Below, piece after piece: positions 12,527 through 24,731 of a DNA stretch of 64,000 nucleotides. Origin of the DNA: Platerodrilus igneus (taxonomy: Eukaryota; Arthropoda; Insecta; Coleoptera; Lycidae); the NCBI GenBank assembly GCA_036346225.1, contig JARFIW010001364.1, positions 992,001-1,056,000 on the forward strand, read 5' to 3'. Within the stretch, counting starts at the first letter, position 1, and each line of letters opens with the position of its first letter. The position numbers and the translations under genes are program-made. Under the pieces are notes generated by a model, which saw only the letters and a program-made list of their open reading frames with translations, searched no databases and was not told the DNA's origin.

Positions 12527-13402
12527 AAAATTTAAAACATTTTTGGATGAATTGGAAACTGAGTATGGAGATCTGCTTTTACATAGTAACGTTCGTTGGT
12601 TAAGTGCTTGAGGAGATTCTTTACACTTTGAAAAGAAGTTTATATTTTTCTCACAGAAATTACCGTCGATGAAATTTTGACAGAAAAATAGTTGATAAAA
12701 ATTTTATTTATTCATTTGTTTTCCTAACGGACATTACAAATTATTTAAATATTTTGAATACATCTTTGCAAGGACAAGACCAAACTTTGTGTTGCCTTTA
12801 TAAATATGTTACTGGATTTAGAAACAAATTAAAAGGTTTAATTTGGAGTAAAATAATTGACTTCTTTTGAATCTTGCAGAGAGATCTATGAAGAAATGAA
12901 AGAATGTAATATAGAAGCGAATTTTAAAATATTTCTACTAAAATTGATGCTAGTTACAGATTTCAATGAAAGATTTTCTCAATTTGATGATCTTAACCGT
13001 CTATTGATTTATTTTGTGATCCAATTAATATTGATATCAACTCCGTTGATCTTAAATATCAAAGAGAATTATGCGACCTGCAGACTAACCCATTTTTTAC
13101 ATCTTGTGGAGTAACTGGAATAGAAATATTCAAATTTTTAGATAAGGACAAATATCTAAACAGTTTGAAAGATTCCACTCTTGAAGATATTGATGTGGAC
13201 ATAAAGGATATTGTTGCTAAACAATTACGGCCAGAATGTTCTCATTAATATATTACGAATATTTTAAAGTTTTCCTTTTAGTATAAATAAAATCTTTTTT
13301 TAATTAACATAAACTGACTTTCCATTTATCAACCTTCTTGGCCCCTGAAATGTTTGGTGAAAAAAAAATGGCCCACGTGCTATAATAAGTTGGACAGCGC
13401 TG
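12527..13402 (+). pseudogene. hAT-family transposase remnant (GTF2IRD2/ZBED-like) with terminal repeat
   Basis: Pieces in three frames resemble the C-terminal half of the hAT transposases that gave rise to animal GTF2IRD2/SCAND3/ZBED-type genes: LLLHSNVRWLS near 12570, then ITNYLNILNTSLQGQD near 12735, then DFNERFSQFDDLN near 12960, and a final NPFFTSCGVTGIEIFKFL piece near 13095. The right end has the usual noncoding tail and closes with CAGCGCTG at 13395-13402, which fits a hAT terminal inverted repeat. The 5' half and left terminal repeat are missing; the LINE abuts instead. Stops and frameshifts make it a pseudogene. Confidence 0.75.
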
Positions 13403-13855
13403 TTCTACAGCATCCAACCATACGGAAAATGTATGCTCAAAGGCCTCTAGGTAAATTATAATTTTTAAGGTGATTCCGCCGTATTGGAAAATCAAATAAC
13501 AGATTAGGTGCTAAAAAATGCATACGCGACAATGATTGTATTAATGCAAAGTATAATATGGATCTTACCTCTAACAGGCTTTGCAAAAAGTTTACGACGG
13601 GAGAAATGATCTTGACCATGTCGTGATTATAATTCAATCTAAATTGTCCCACCCGACATCGACCAAATGTCCAGTACCACGTAGGGATGAACGCGCGCAC
13701 ACAATCTCAAACAATCTTATTCCCTCTGGTTCCTACTTAAGTACGCGACAAGGTACTAATTGCATTCCAAACTACATGCATTATAGTGTACATAGAGTTG
13801 CCTAAAACTTTCCTGTCGTAACAGGAAATGATACTGTTATAAGATCGACGCTATA
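13403..13855. other. Stretch without a recognisable gene
   Basis: Between the hAT end and the 5' LTR of Gypsy element A. Open frames exist on both strands but show no family resemblance and overlap each other. I see nothing further. Confidence 0.5.
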
Positions 13856-14709
13856 TGTAAGAGTATGCAACCAACCATACTCTTAAGTCACCAATAAGCA
13901 CGCAGCATTCAAATAAATAGCATGTACGCCTAAAACACTTTTCAAACAATAATGGACACTTTCAACACCCCCCGAAAAACATAATAGAACCGTCCGAACG
14001 CACAATACAAACATCCAATATATAAAAGGAGCTTCAAGAGATAGGGCAAACTGATTTTTTAATTGTTCTCATTTTAAGGTAGTGACCAAGCTTCTTGGAG
14101 AAAACTTAAAAATAGTGCAAGACGGAAGCCAGTAAGCTGCTTGTACACTAAGCGTTATCCTTAAGATTATCTTATTGTAACCACCAAATCTAACGAGAAG
14201 TATGTTCTTTAAACCACACTACGGATGCATGAGCCCGCCATAAAACAGCTTGGATCGACTCCATTTCCGAAACCGTCAGGACTACTTCCTAGAAAACGTG
14301 ACGTCAACAAGCACACCTGGATTGGGACTTTCGTCATCGGCTTGCTCTAAATTCTACCGACCAAGCATGACTCCACTTGCCAGTCGCAAAATACTGAAGC
14401 AAAGAAATTTTTTCCCAATCACCGCCGTTAGGTGCCCTTTTGCATTCAGCGTATCCATGGATATCATTCTCTACACAGCACAGATCCAGGTTTTCGCTCA
14501 TTCTGTAACTTTATAAACTAAGGCACTTTCGATTCCAGTGTTAAAAGATATTTGCGGCACAATCACGCACACAAAACCTTTGCAAATATTTTCTTTGTGT
14601 GTCATGCCTGTAATGCGTAATTGGTTCATACCTTTAACTTGTAAATAAATGTTATCTCTGGTGCTATGAAGTATTAACAAGTTGACCCCAGACAAACCAG
14701 AACGCTACA
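13856..14709 (+). repeat. 5' LTR of Gypsy element A
   Basis: About 854 bases align collinearly with 18045-18911. Shared landmarks include AAATAAATAGCATGTACG near the start, TTGTAACCACCAAATCTAA in the middle, TTTGTGTGTCATGCCT towards the end and GACAAACCAGAACGC at the end. The copy begins TG and ends CA. Divergence from the 3' LTR is large, by eye roughly one base in five, so this is an old insertion. Confidence 0.85.
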
Positions 14710-14713
14710 TAAA

Positions 14714-14724
14714 TGACCCCGACG
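14714..14724 (+). other. Primer-binding-site-like motif of element A
   Basis: TGACCCCGACG starts four bases after the LTR end. It matches the core of a known LTR-element primer-binding class of the form TGGTGACCCCGACGTG. The first bases are mutated, so the assignment is tentative. Confidence 0.4.
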
Positions 14725-14825
14725 AATTCATCTGAAAGGCTATTGCGCCATAGTTAACTCGTGTTAATTTAAGTGTATAAAGAATATTTAAACCGCTAAA
14801 AATGATCGAGTACGTAAACATGTTT

Positions 14826-15560
14826 GTCATAAAAATTCCACATTTCTGTTCAGCGGACCTAGCATTGTGTTTTCCCAAGTGGAACACAGCTTTAAAATAA
14901 ATAGTATTACAGAAGGCGTCACAAAATACGGGTACGTAATACCCAATCTTGAAGCTAAATTTGCAGAAGTGGTCCGGAACATCATAATTAAACTGCCCGA
15001 GACCGACAAATACACGAAAACCAAAGCCCAATTAATCAACGACAAAGCTCATCACAAGAAAAACGAACGAGAAAGCTGTTGGAGAGACGAAACGTTAGGC
15101 AGCAGAAAACCCTCACAATTCATGAAGGGCCCTACAACAACTGAGTGGAACAACCGTGCCAAATGCATCACCAAAATCTATCTTGTTAAACCGTTTGTAA
15201 GTACAAATGCAAGCAACTCTAGCTACTTAATCTCAAGCATCCCTGGAGGACACAGCACGTTTAGCAGATGCCATCTACGAAACGCTGCCTGCGCGTAACG
15301 CTAATACAATTGTAGATACGAACTCTACACTCTTTGAAAAGCTTACAAAAGAAGTAGCCGTACTCAAAATCCAGCTCCAGTAAATGCAAAGCGATACAAA
15401 TGGCATAGCTTAAAGAGCGCAGCCAAGGCTTTTCTATACCATTGCATCGAACACAGCAACGTAACCAAAGCTCACAGGGGCAGCGACAATCCAAAGATTT
15501 ACGCGTGTTCTACTACAAATGCGGCGCCACAACACGCAAGCGCACACAACCTTGCAATTT
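14826..15560 (+). pseudogene. gag of Gypsy element A (DUF7041-like, broken)
   Basis: The open stretch from 14867 contains KYGYVIPNLEAKFAEVVRNI and then ETDKYTKTKAQLI, the pattern of the capsid-like DUF7041 domain in insect Gypsy gags (KF..V...L......EV.D.L..PP...PY..LK..LI). A remnant of a Cys-rich segment, with CGATTRKRTQPC, lies near 15515-15560 and may be the nucleocapsid end. The frame is interrupted after about 15110, where a frame change replaces the rest of gag. Resemblance is from remembered family patterns, not a search. Confidence 0.65.
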
Positions 15561-15599
15561 TACGACCCAAGGAAACTCCGAACATAAGAATTAGAGGCG

Positions 15600-17812
15600 A
15601 ACAATTCCTTGTAATTCATTTGACGCCGCTTATATATAAAAGATCACACGACATATTTGGAGTTTTTAATCGACACTAGTGCACACCTTTGTGTATGCCC
15701 AAAACGCGAGGTTCCTAGACTACTCAAACCGACGAACTATCAATTGTTCGCTGTAAATGAGACTATCATAAACACATATGGTATTATCGCATTAACATAG
15801 GATTTGAGACTAAGGTGACCATTCACCTGGCAACTTGTCATCACCCACGTTAAGAAACCCATTATTGGAATGAATCTTCTCACACACCATGAATTACTGG
15901 TTAATGCAATTAAAAACAATAACCTTGTCGACTCAGAGACAAAACTTTTAACCAAAGGTCAACCCGTAATAATAAACGTAATGCATTATCAACCACGGTA
16001 TACAGTTCAAAACACCATAAAATTTTACCCAAATACCTGAACATAACCCCCTTCCGAGAGGCCTTCCCACTTCAATAATGCATATTACTAAACATTACAT
16101 TCTAATAACCCAAAAACCACCAGTATACAGTCGTCCACCCAGATTGGCACCCGACAAACACAAAGTCGCAAAAGATGAATTCACAACAGTGATTCAGTTA
16201 AGAATAGCAGGGCCATCCAAATGACCATGAGCACCACCCCTGCATTTAGTGGTCAAGCACATCTAAAGGTATCAACACATTGGAGACTACAAAGTTATAA
16301 ACGTTCACACAATTACTAATAAGTATCCTATGTCGCTTGTGTAAGATTTTGTACAAAGACTACAAGGCTGGAAAATTTTTTCTACAATAGATCTTGCTAG
16401 AGCCTATAACCAATTACCCGTAGCTGAAAAAGACATAAAAATGACAACTATAGCAACACTTTTTGGGTTATTCGAATTTCTATACGTAGCCTTTGGATTA
16501 CGAAACCCCGCAAAAGCATTTCAGCGATTTATGATTGAAGTTTTAAGCGGATTGGAATTCTGTTATGCCTACATGGGCATTTTGGTAGCATCTCATTCTG
16601 AAGAATAAAACAGAAAATATTTAAAAATTCTCTTTAACAGATTAAAAGATTACGACGCGGTCACAGACCCTGCTAAATGAATCTTTGGGCAAGATGTAGT
16701 TAAATTTCTTGGTTGCTTCATCCCTAAAATTAGTTGGCAACAAACGACTACCAGAAAAAATCAGCATTATATAGAATTTAACAATTCCTGAGACAGCCAA
16801 AACCTCAGAGGATTCTTAGGCATGTTAAGTTTCATACCATAAGCAACTGAGTCACAGGTTACGCTGAACGATCCACTAAAAGGCCAAATCAAATGCAGCG
16901 CGACTATAAATTGGATAAGCGAAGTAAACATAGCTCTCGAGAAGCGTAAAGGACAGCTAGTACAAGCTCGGCTGCTGACGCAGTGTTGCTGTCAGGGGAG
17001 TAACACAACAATAAGCAATCAACAATTTTTATTCTAAAAAACTAACTATTTCCAAACAAAATATTTCGCATATAAACGAAAACCTCTCGCAATTTACCTA
17101 ACTCTCAAACACTTTAAAATCATGTTAAACAGTAGATATTTCACGATCCACACAGACTACAACCTCTAATCCTCGTTTTCTAACAGGAGTTTAGAAAATG
17201 TACTGGCAACTTATTTATCTGGATTACCGGACTCAATATTCGACACACATCAAACACTTCGGGGAAAGAAAACATTGTCGTAGACACACTTACAAAAATG
17301 GATAGCTTTTACATGTTACTCAGAGTTACAACAGATTAAGGCTATCAGTTTGAATCACAACTATTGAAACAACTAGCAACCTAGATCGGACTCAAAAGAA
17401 TCCGCACAACAGCATATCACCCGCAGTCCAATAGCATAGTGGAACGATTCCAAGCAATAACTGAAGTCTGCATTGATACGCTACGAGACAAAAAATGGAC
17501 AGAAGCATTAGCTTTAGTTCTACTCGAAATCAGAAACGCTTGGAGCTGCAGGGCTTACACTTGGTGAAACGTTACGACTATCAGAAGAATCTCTCTCAAG
17601 TTCGACTAAGCCAACAGAACAAACACATAATGAGGCGCTTGCAAACCAGCCACTTTACCACTTTTAACGGCTATAACCAGTCTAAGGCACCAAGCACAGC
17701 GGCAGGCAAATATTTCTATTCAAATTGTTTAAAAACTTATGCTACATTTCTGTACACTTTGAAAGCAACCAAAATGTTTTACAATGTACATAGAATGGAC
17801 CAAACAAGGTAA
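15600..17812 (+). pseudogene. pol of Gypsy element A (broken)
   Basis: Domains can be followed across frames. Protease: LIDTSAHLCVCPKR near 15665, where the usual DTGA is DTSA. Reverse transcriptase: STIDLARAYNQLPV near 16380 and VAFGLRNPAKAFQRFM near 16490. The catalytic YxDDxL block near 16565 reads CYAYMGILVAS, so both Asp are gone. RNase H: a short AIYLTLKHFKIM-like piece near 17090. Integrase: TAYHPQSNSIVERFQAI near 17405 and the following helix, which ends at a stop near 17565. Many stops separate the pieces. From 17420 onward the sequence also exists in the right arm. Confidence 0.85.
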
Positions 17813-18044
17813 TTCACATGGACGACAAAACAGTCATAATCGACTAACAAGGTAAGAATTCAACTGTTACAATCGACAGAGTCAAACCAGCATATATGGC
17901 CAACAAATCCTCAAAAAAGTCAACACGAGCCCAGAAGAACAAACTTATACTCCTACAATGACGATTACTAGGAGCGGTAGAAGAGTACAGTTCCCAAAAG
18001 AATGTATCACCTTTTATCGTTACCAACTCAGAATGGAGGTATAT

Positions 18045-18911
18045 TGGAGTAAGCAACCAGCCATACTCCTAACTAACTGACCAATAGGCTTGCAGCATGC
18101 AAATAAATAGCATGTACGGTTAAAACATCCCTTAAACAATACTTGACTCATTCGACACATCTCAAAATACATAATAGAAGCATCTGAACGGGCACTGCAA
18201 ACAAACCCAGGACACAAAAAGAGCTTTAAACGCTAGGACAACTTATTTCTTATTTGTTCTGCTTTTCAAGTTGTTACCAATTTCCGTGAAGGAAACTTAA
18301 GAATAATGCAGGACGGAAGTCACCAAGCTTCTCGCGTACTAAGGATTTTCCTTCAGATTATTTTTTTGTAACCACCAAATCTAAGGGGATAAAATGAAGC
18401 AAACCTCTATAACTACACTACGGTCGCAGGAGCCGGTCACAAAATAGCTTGAAACGGCTTCATTTCTGAAGCCATCTGAACCACCGTCTAAAACACATGA
18501 CGCCAACAAGCACGCCAGGATTGAGAACATTTCGCCATCGGCTTGCTCCAATTTTATACCAACCAAGATTGACGCCATTATGCCAGCATATACACCTACC
18601 AAGTGCAGGGTACCAAAGCGTGGAAATTTTTTCCCAGTCACCATCACTAGGTGTCGCATTGCCTTCAGCGTAACGATAGACATCATCCTTTGCACAACAA
18701 AGAACCAGGTCTTTATCGTAAAGATACAAAATTCAGATTTAAAATGTAGAGACTCATTCAGCAACTTTACAAACTAAAGTGCTGTCTATTCTAGTGTTAA
18801 AAAACATTTGCGATTTAATTTTGTACACAACCACTTTTGTAAATATCTTGTTTGTGTGTCATGCCTTTAATATAATCAGCAAGGTGACCCGAGACAAACC
18901 AGAACGCCACA
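18045..18911 (+). repeat. 3' LTR of Gypsy element A
   Basis: Partner of the 5' LTR at 13856-14709, with the same landmarks in the same order and about 13 bases longer. It lies wholly inside the left arm, and its inverted duplicate at 48742-49608 is far closer to it (about 1 percent different in the stretch compared) than its own 5' LTR. That dates the arm duplication well after the element insertion. Confidence 0.85.
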
Positions 18912-19302
18912 CTGCATAAATTCAAGAACTGATTCCATATCTAAACACAAGGAGTGCCTGAAGCCTGTTATCGAGAGCAAAGTATAAAATGGTAATTACT
19001 TTTTAATTACTAGTAGTTATTTTAAAAGATTACCATTACCCACGCTAAAAAGTAGTAATCCCAACGGGACAGGCACATTTGTAGGTATACATACGTTCAT
19101 ATAGAGGTTGCACGTTTAAATCGCTTGGTGACCTATAGATTTATGCGGCCGCAGCACAGTATTCTTATATAGTATTCTCTAAGAATTTCTTTTATTTGTA
19201 TGCAATAGACTAATTTTTAAATACAAATATATTTTTGTAAAGCATATACACCGCCTCATTTATTTATATGTATGCGACCGGATTGATGTTTTGTTTCGTA
19301 AT
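18912..19302. other. Unassigned stretch between two LTR elements
   Basis: AT-rich, no coding region. A loose inverted repeat with arms ATGGTAAT and ATTACCAT lies at about 18989-19038 with a TA-rich loop. The BEL/Pao element was inserted at its right edge. Confidence 0.5.
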
Positions 19303-19307
19303 GTTTC

Positions 19308-20024
19308 TGTAAATTAATTGCAGTGTAAATTTCGACAACTAATATGGAAGAGAGAATGGACTGTATATAAATTTAAATGATATTGTAACCAACGACAAAT
19401 AATTAAATGTCTTAAAACAAATCAATTAATCAAAGCGTATACTATGAGCACTCACCTGGTTAATGATGCGGCCGTGCCGATAAAAAAAAACGTTGTAACA
19501 AATACGACTCTACCTTTGGCAGATGAAGTGAAGCACAACTTTAACGATAACGATTTAGCAAAGCGGTTCATAAGTGTAATACTTATTATAAATCACGGCG
19601 GCGTGTAACAAAGCGGTTTATCCAATTAATTCTACATAGCACGTGTAAACTCGATGCGGTGTAATCGACAGCGGTGCATACACAATAGCGATGCGAACAG
19701 TTTTCACGACGAAACGAGAAACTCTCAACAAAGCGGATCATACGTAATTAGTTTTACGTATAATGAGTACAAAATGCGATGCGGTCAGTTCGAAAAACGA
19801 AACTATCCTCTTCTGGCTTCGTGGATTTTCCAATCGATATTTGTTTGCAGATGCGCACTAACACACAGAATTTTATCACTCACGACAGTTTTTGGCGCGT
19901 CCTTAGTAAACACATGGGGCTTTTGCAATAACAAATTTTAAATATACACGCGGCGAATTTAAAATAACCAACAAACTCAATGAAATAAAATTTAACTATA
20001 AATTATTTACATAAAAACGGAACA
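19308..20024 (-). repeat. 3' LTR of BEL/Pao left copy
   Basis: Near-identical to 24732-25447. On the minus strand it runs from TGTTCCG at 20024 to TTTACA at 19308. The few differences from the 5' LTR (for example near 19500 and 19590) show moderate age. Confidence 0.93.
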
Positions 20025-20160
20025 TATTGCCCACCAAAATGCAAAGCATTTAAAAAAAATAATTATTAGGCTGGGGAGCGGAATGACCAAGCGAAAAAAA
20101 GCGAACAAGAAACAAAAAAAGGATCTACAAAAACAAAAGAAAGAAAGGAGAATTTTTTTT

Positions 20161-21105
20161 CTACATTGCGGGCACAGGGCAGAGCTTTGACCCAGTAATA
20201 GAAAAGGGACCAGCGAAGTCGACGCCAGAACACAAAAAAAATCTAACTTGAGTAACTCGACATGAAGGCAGATTGCCCATGGGAGGTTGCAATGCGACAG
20301 GATTGGTCTTCCAGCACGTTAGACAGTGACTCAAAATACGACGGATGGATCGCCTTCCAGAAATAATCCAGAAGTGCTGACTGACGGAAAAATGAACCAT
20401 TTGAGCACCCGCGTGGAAGTATTTCAAATGAACGTAAGTAACATACAGATCGGTGAATCGATCTTTGCTAGGTAACAAAGCGGGAAATTTACGGTCAGAG
20501 GACAAAGGTGCGTGAGCCAGGCGACCTCCGACGCGCAAGATTCCATCACGAATAAAAGGAGACAATTTGCGAAAGCTCTTTTTTAAAGAGGAATCAGAAT
20601 GAATTGCTTCAAGTGCGATAGCAAAATAAGATTGTTGAGTATACACAGGCAAAGGGATCAGAGCATTGTGCAACTCAGAAGACGACAAAGGTCCGGAGTA
20701 CCTTTCGAGTGGGTGACGCAGATTATGACGAAAACGGAAAATCCAAGCAACAATGCGAATAATACATGGAAAAAAAAGAGTGATTTTTTAGAATTGATTC
20801 AATCCAAGAGGATGCTACGACAGCGGATAAAACAATAGAGCGTTGTTCAGTGAGAACTTCAAAAATATCAAAAAAGCGGAATAAGTGGAGTGTAATTTTC
20901 GAAAGACCGATACAAGGTTGGTGAAGCCGCCCACCATAGAGAACATTGGCACAAGTCGGTAGGGAATAAACCACGTAACCCCACATTGACAGGATTCTCG
21001 GTGGAGGCGATGTGATGCAAAGAGGCGCAAGACGTGTTTTCCTGAATGTAAGCAACACGATTGGCGACGAAAGTCTTCTAACGCTGCGGCGTGGAACGAA
21101 TTCAC
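20161..21105 (-). pseudogene. BEL/Pao RNase H end and integrase N-terminus
   Basis: The frame 20688-20161 carries the N-terminal zinc-binding part of a BEL/Pao integrase: LRVGGRLAHAPLSSDRKFPA, then HLKYFHAGAQMVHF and ILSHCLTCWKTNP, giving the H-H-C-C set, and then SGVDFAGPFSI, which holds the first catalytic Asp. The protein stops there, 137 bases from the LTR, so the rest of the D-D-E core is missing. Frames at 20723-21105 carry the preceding RNase H and linker region (STENPVNVG-like pieces) in two frames. The truncation is shared with the right-arm copy. Confidence 0.85.
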
Positions 21106-21285
21106 AAAAGCACTACCATGGAGTCAGACCAACAGTAAATTTTATAAAAAGTAAGGTTCGAATCAAAAGTTTTGAGGACAAAGGTTAATAATTTTGATGA
21201 CAAAGTGGCGGCCAACAATTCGAGACTAGGTATAGTGATTGTACAAAGGGGTGCGACCTTTGACTTAGCGCACGCTAAGCGAAGC

Positions 21286-22611
21286 TCAACGGCGGAAGGA
21301 GTAACAAAGTGAAAATAAACAACAGCACAGTATCGGAAGCGTTAGCAAAGCAGAGAACTTCGCACGTAGTAAACTGTGGCGGGATAAGCAAGCGGGGTAA
21401 AGCGAAATCCGAAAGAAGCGGTAACTCATGCAAGTATCTCTCCCACAAACGGAGGAGGTCGGGGGAGGAGGAGCATCCCAATCTAATTTTAATGACCATA
21501 AACGTTGAATTAAGTAATTTACCAGAAAAGTAAGGGAGATAAAAGTCCCATGGGGGTCAAAAATACGAGCTAAGTTAGAAAGTAGGTTACGTTTAGTACA
21601 GCGTGTACTTAGTGGCTGAACTAGAAAACAAAAATTATCTGAAGTGGGATTCCATTGAAGACCCAAAACTTTTAAAGGTTGAGTATCAGGATCCTCAAAG
21701 GAGCGGGGTTGCGCGAATTGCTGCGTAGCGGAAAGATCTTTTAACAATGCGCGGGATGGTTACTTGACCGTTTATGAAGTCCGAAACCACCAAGTTTTAA
21801 AACAGCAATTAGTTGGTTACGTAGAGCGAGGGTTGATTCAAAAGAATCTCCACCAGTAGCGATGTCATCAATATAAGTATGGTGGCGAAGTGCAAAAGCG
21901 GCTAACGGATAAGAATTTCCTTCGTCCACGGCCAACTGCTGAAGCGTTCGTATGGCAAGAAAGGGAGCACAATTGATTCCGTACGTAACGGTATTTAATT
22001 TAAAATCCTGAATGGGCTCCTCAGGGGAGAAGCGCCAAACAATTCGTTGATAGTCACACTGAGCGGGATTTACAAGAATTTGTCTGTACATCTGACGAAT
22101 ATCGGCAGTGACAACATAAGGATGAAAACGAAATTGTAACAAAATTGCGGTAATATCAGGTTGCACCTTCGGCCCAACGAACAAGTGATCGTTTAAGGAC
22201 GATTGAGATAAAGTTTTAGCGGAAGCGTTGAAAACTACTCGTAATTTCGTACTTACGCTTTCGGGTTTCACAACGCAATGATGCGGGATGTAATAATAAA
22301 AGTTCGAATGAGACCCAATAACAACAGATTGCATATGTTGAGAATCAAGATATTCACGCATAAACTAAACGTATTGTTCGTAAATACGAGATTGCTTGGG
22401 TAGACGATTTTCTAAAGCGACAAACCGTTGTAAGGCAAAATCACGACTATGTGGAAAAAATGGTTCGTGATCTCTAAACGGCAGTGAGACGACATATCGA
22501 CCTTGTTCATTGCGGCGAAACGTATCGACAAAATGTTTTTCAACAAGAGTTTCTTCAAGCGTGAAAGGTTGAGCACCGGGGACAGTTTCGACTTCCTAGA
22601 ATTTAGCGACA
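21286..22611 (-). pseudogene. BEL/Pao reverse transcriptase (broken)
   Basis: The frame 22361-21741 has RVVFNASAKTLSQSSLND, VVTADIRQMYRQILVNPAQ, YGINCAPFLAIRTLQQLA and the active site HHTYIDDIATGG with both Asp intact. After a frame change at about 21745, KVLGLQWNPTSDNFCF and LLSNLARIFDPHGTFI follow, the thumb motifs of this superfamily. Upstream, at 22611-22370, the pre-RT segment reads HFVDTFRRNEQGRYVVSLPF in another frame. A TAG just before it stands where the family has the Trp of an FWEVE-like motif. The stop and the frame change occur in both arms. Confidence 0.9.
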
Positions 22612-23348
22612 ATATCTTCCAATGGGTAAGTAGAATCTGTCATACAAGACAAGCTAGTTATTTCAGAAGCGGGCGAGGAAGGTATGTTTCCCATTAAAAC
22701 ATATCCAAAGATGGCATTAATAGCAACAGGTTGATCGCTATCACCCTGGATGCGACCGTCTAATAACACTTGGGGGAAAATAACCACGCCAAGTAAGAAA
22801 TCAATGGGTTCAGATTGAGCAAATAGCGGATCTGCTAGCTTGAGGTTAGCCAGATGATTGAAATGTTCCAAAGAAATATTAGAAGTAGGTAAATTCTCAC
22901 AAATTTTGGGAAGTACTACAATTTGAAAATTAATAATCGGTGAAGAAACACATATTGGTTTGAGCGAAACGGCGACAGTACCATGCCGAGCAGCAGAGCG
23001 CATGGAACCTAAACCACTAAGGGCAAGAGAATGTGGGGTAGTACGAAAACCTAAACGTTTCACACTACCTTGCGAAATAAAAGAAGTCATGCTTCCTGAA
23101 TCGAGTAAACCGCAAAATTGCTGGAAAGAACCAGAGCAATCAGCAATTTCCACTTGAACGGTGGAAAGTAAAACAACTGAAGGTTTAACTAAAGAATTAA
23201 ATAAAACGACATTCAAAGTTGACGGACCACTGCAGCTAAACGAAGTCGATGATTCTTCAGAAACACGTGGTGCGGAAGACCTGTAGCGGTTTTGAGTAGC
23301 GGGAATAGTGCGAGATGATACCTTAGAGGCGGAGGTGTCCGGGCTCAA
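22596..23348 (-). pseudogene. BEL/Pao aspartic protease region (DUF1758)
   Basis: An open frame of 250 residues. The protease active site is FCGLLDSGSMTSFISQGSV near residue 85, followed by the flap-like region and FLLGVVIFPQVLLDGRIQ, then the linker to the reverse transcriptase. The Met at the start is not a true start, because the polyprotein continues from gag across a stop at 23349-23354. In the right arm a 4-base deletion breaks the corresponding start. Confidence 0.88.
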
Positions 23349-23354
23349 GCGAGC

Positions 23355-24503
23355 CTAGTTGCTAGCAGCGAAAGCGGATTTAGACGAAACGCGATCGAAG
23401 TGCAATAACGAATTATGACGTTGATTGCATTGGCGGCATGAAAAAGTAGACTTAGGTTTATTTAAAATGTGATAATTACTAAGGCAATTAATACACAGAT
23501 GTTGGTTTTTTGCAAAGTTGTAGCGATCTTGCGACGAAAGTTTAACGAAATCATTACAGCGATAAAGATTGTGATCTTGGTTGCAAAGCGGACATTTATT
23601 AACACTATGTTTTGTCTGGATTAACTTGGAAACAGCGGAGCGAGGTTTAGACGGATTGCTAGAATGAATAACTTTGTTTAAATCAGTTTTATGATTTATC
23701 GACAAATTCGATAAGGATTTACACGTATTTTCCAGATAAGCAATTAACTTTTTATAAGATGGGATAGCGGTCGGATCTTGGCGAATTTCAAAACTACAAG
23801 CAGTGTGTACATCCAAGCGGTTTAATATCATTTGTACAAGAATGAAATCCCAATACTCTACGGGCAAATCAAATTTTTTAAGCGCCTGTAAATTATCCAC
23901 AAAAGTATCAACTAATTTTTGCAAACCGACGGGGTTATCAGAGTTTAATTTAGGAAATTTATCAATTTTGTTCTATAGAGCAGAGGTAATGTGACGAATA
24001 TTACGATATTTTTCACGAAGTTTTGTGTATGCAAGAGCGTAATTGGCTTCAGTAAGGTCGAAGTTTTTAATGGTTAGGAGTGCGGAACTTTCAAACAGAG
24101 AACTTTCCCCATCAAATGTAGGCAGCGTCAGCGGCGGTAATAATACTTTTAATCTTAAGTTATCTAGCGGCGGCGGGGACACCTCAACCTGAGGTGAAGA
24201 TTGGCTGGTAAGCAGCTTGAAATATATCGCTTTTATTTTAAAATAGTTGTTAAAACGTTTTCGTATAACGTCTTCTAACTCAAATTTTTCATCAGCGTCA
24301 CCGGCTGAAGAAATTGCATCCACAGCTCAATTGTGATGCGTGAAGAAATTTTTCTTAACGGTCTCCAACGAGTCATATTAGGCGCGAAATAAATCTAAAA
24401 AAGCGGGTTTGACGGTAGATTTTTTAGCAATCTCCAACACTTCTTCTAGCGACTTAATTGCAGTGTTACGTAAAAAACAATTACGCTTTAGCTTTTCTGC
24501 CAT
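23355..24503 (-). pseudogene. BEL/Pao gag (broken)
   Basis: The likely gag start is MAEKLKRNCFLRN at 24503, since the longer upstream frame begins in leader sequence. The DUF1759-like capsid part contains LPPLTLPTFDGESSLFES. The C-terminal Cys-rich part has CPLCNQDHNLYRC, CINCLSNYHI and CRQCNQRHNSLLH, as in BEL/Pao nucleocapsids. Two stops shared by both arms, one TGA after a THHN motif and one TAG after ITSAL, interrupt it. It was therefore dead before the arms were copied. Confidence 0.88.
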
Positions 24504-24731
24504 AGTTAAATATAAATACAAAACAAACGCAGAGGAAACAAGAACGAAAAACTTGATGATTTTAATAGCCAAGCGGCGACAACAGACGTAAACCTATTGC
24601 ACGAAAGATAAGGAATACTCGCAACTAACTTAACGATACAAATTATACTAATTGGCTGTCACTGCTTTGACGAGCAGTATAATTAATAATGAGTTTGTTA
24701 TTTATTCCAAATCCGGCGAGAAGCATAACAA

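Larger units (their letters stand above)
13856..18911 (+). mobile_element. Ty3/Gypsy element A, complete-ended but decayed
   Basis: Two long direct repeats (13856-14709 and 18045-18911) flank a gag-pol interior in the order gag, protease, reverse transcriptase, RNase H, integrase, which is the Ty3/Gypsy order. A primer-binding-site-like motif follows the 5' LTR. The LTRs differ at many positions and the coding part is full of stops, so the insertion is old. No target duplication is obvious at the ends. The right-hand 1.5 kb is part of the left arm of the giant inverted duplication, and a second copy of that end lies at 48742-50233. Confidence 0.85.

Noticed and set aside
14498..15045. Minus-strand frames of 65-108 residues over the 5' part of element A
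   Set aside because: They are antisense to the gag region, which has a recognisable capsid pattern on the plus strand.
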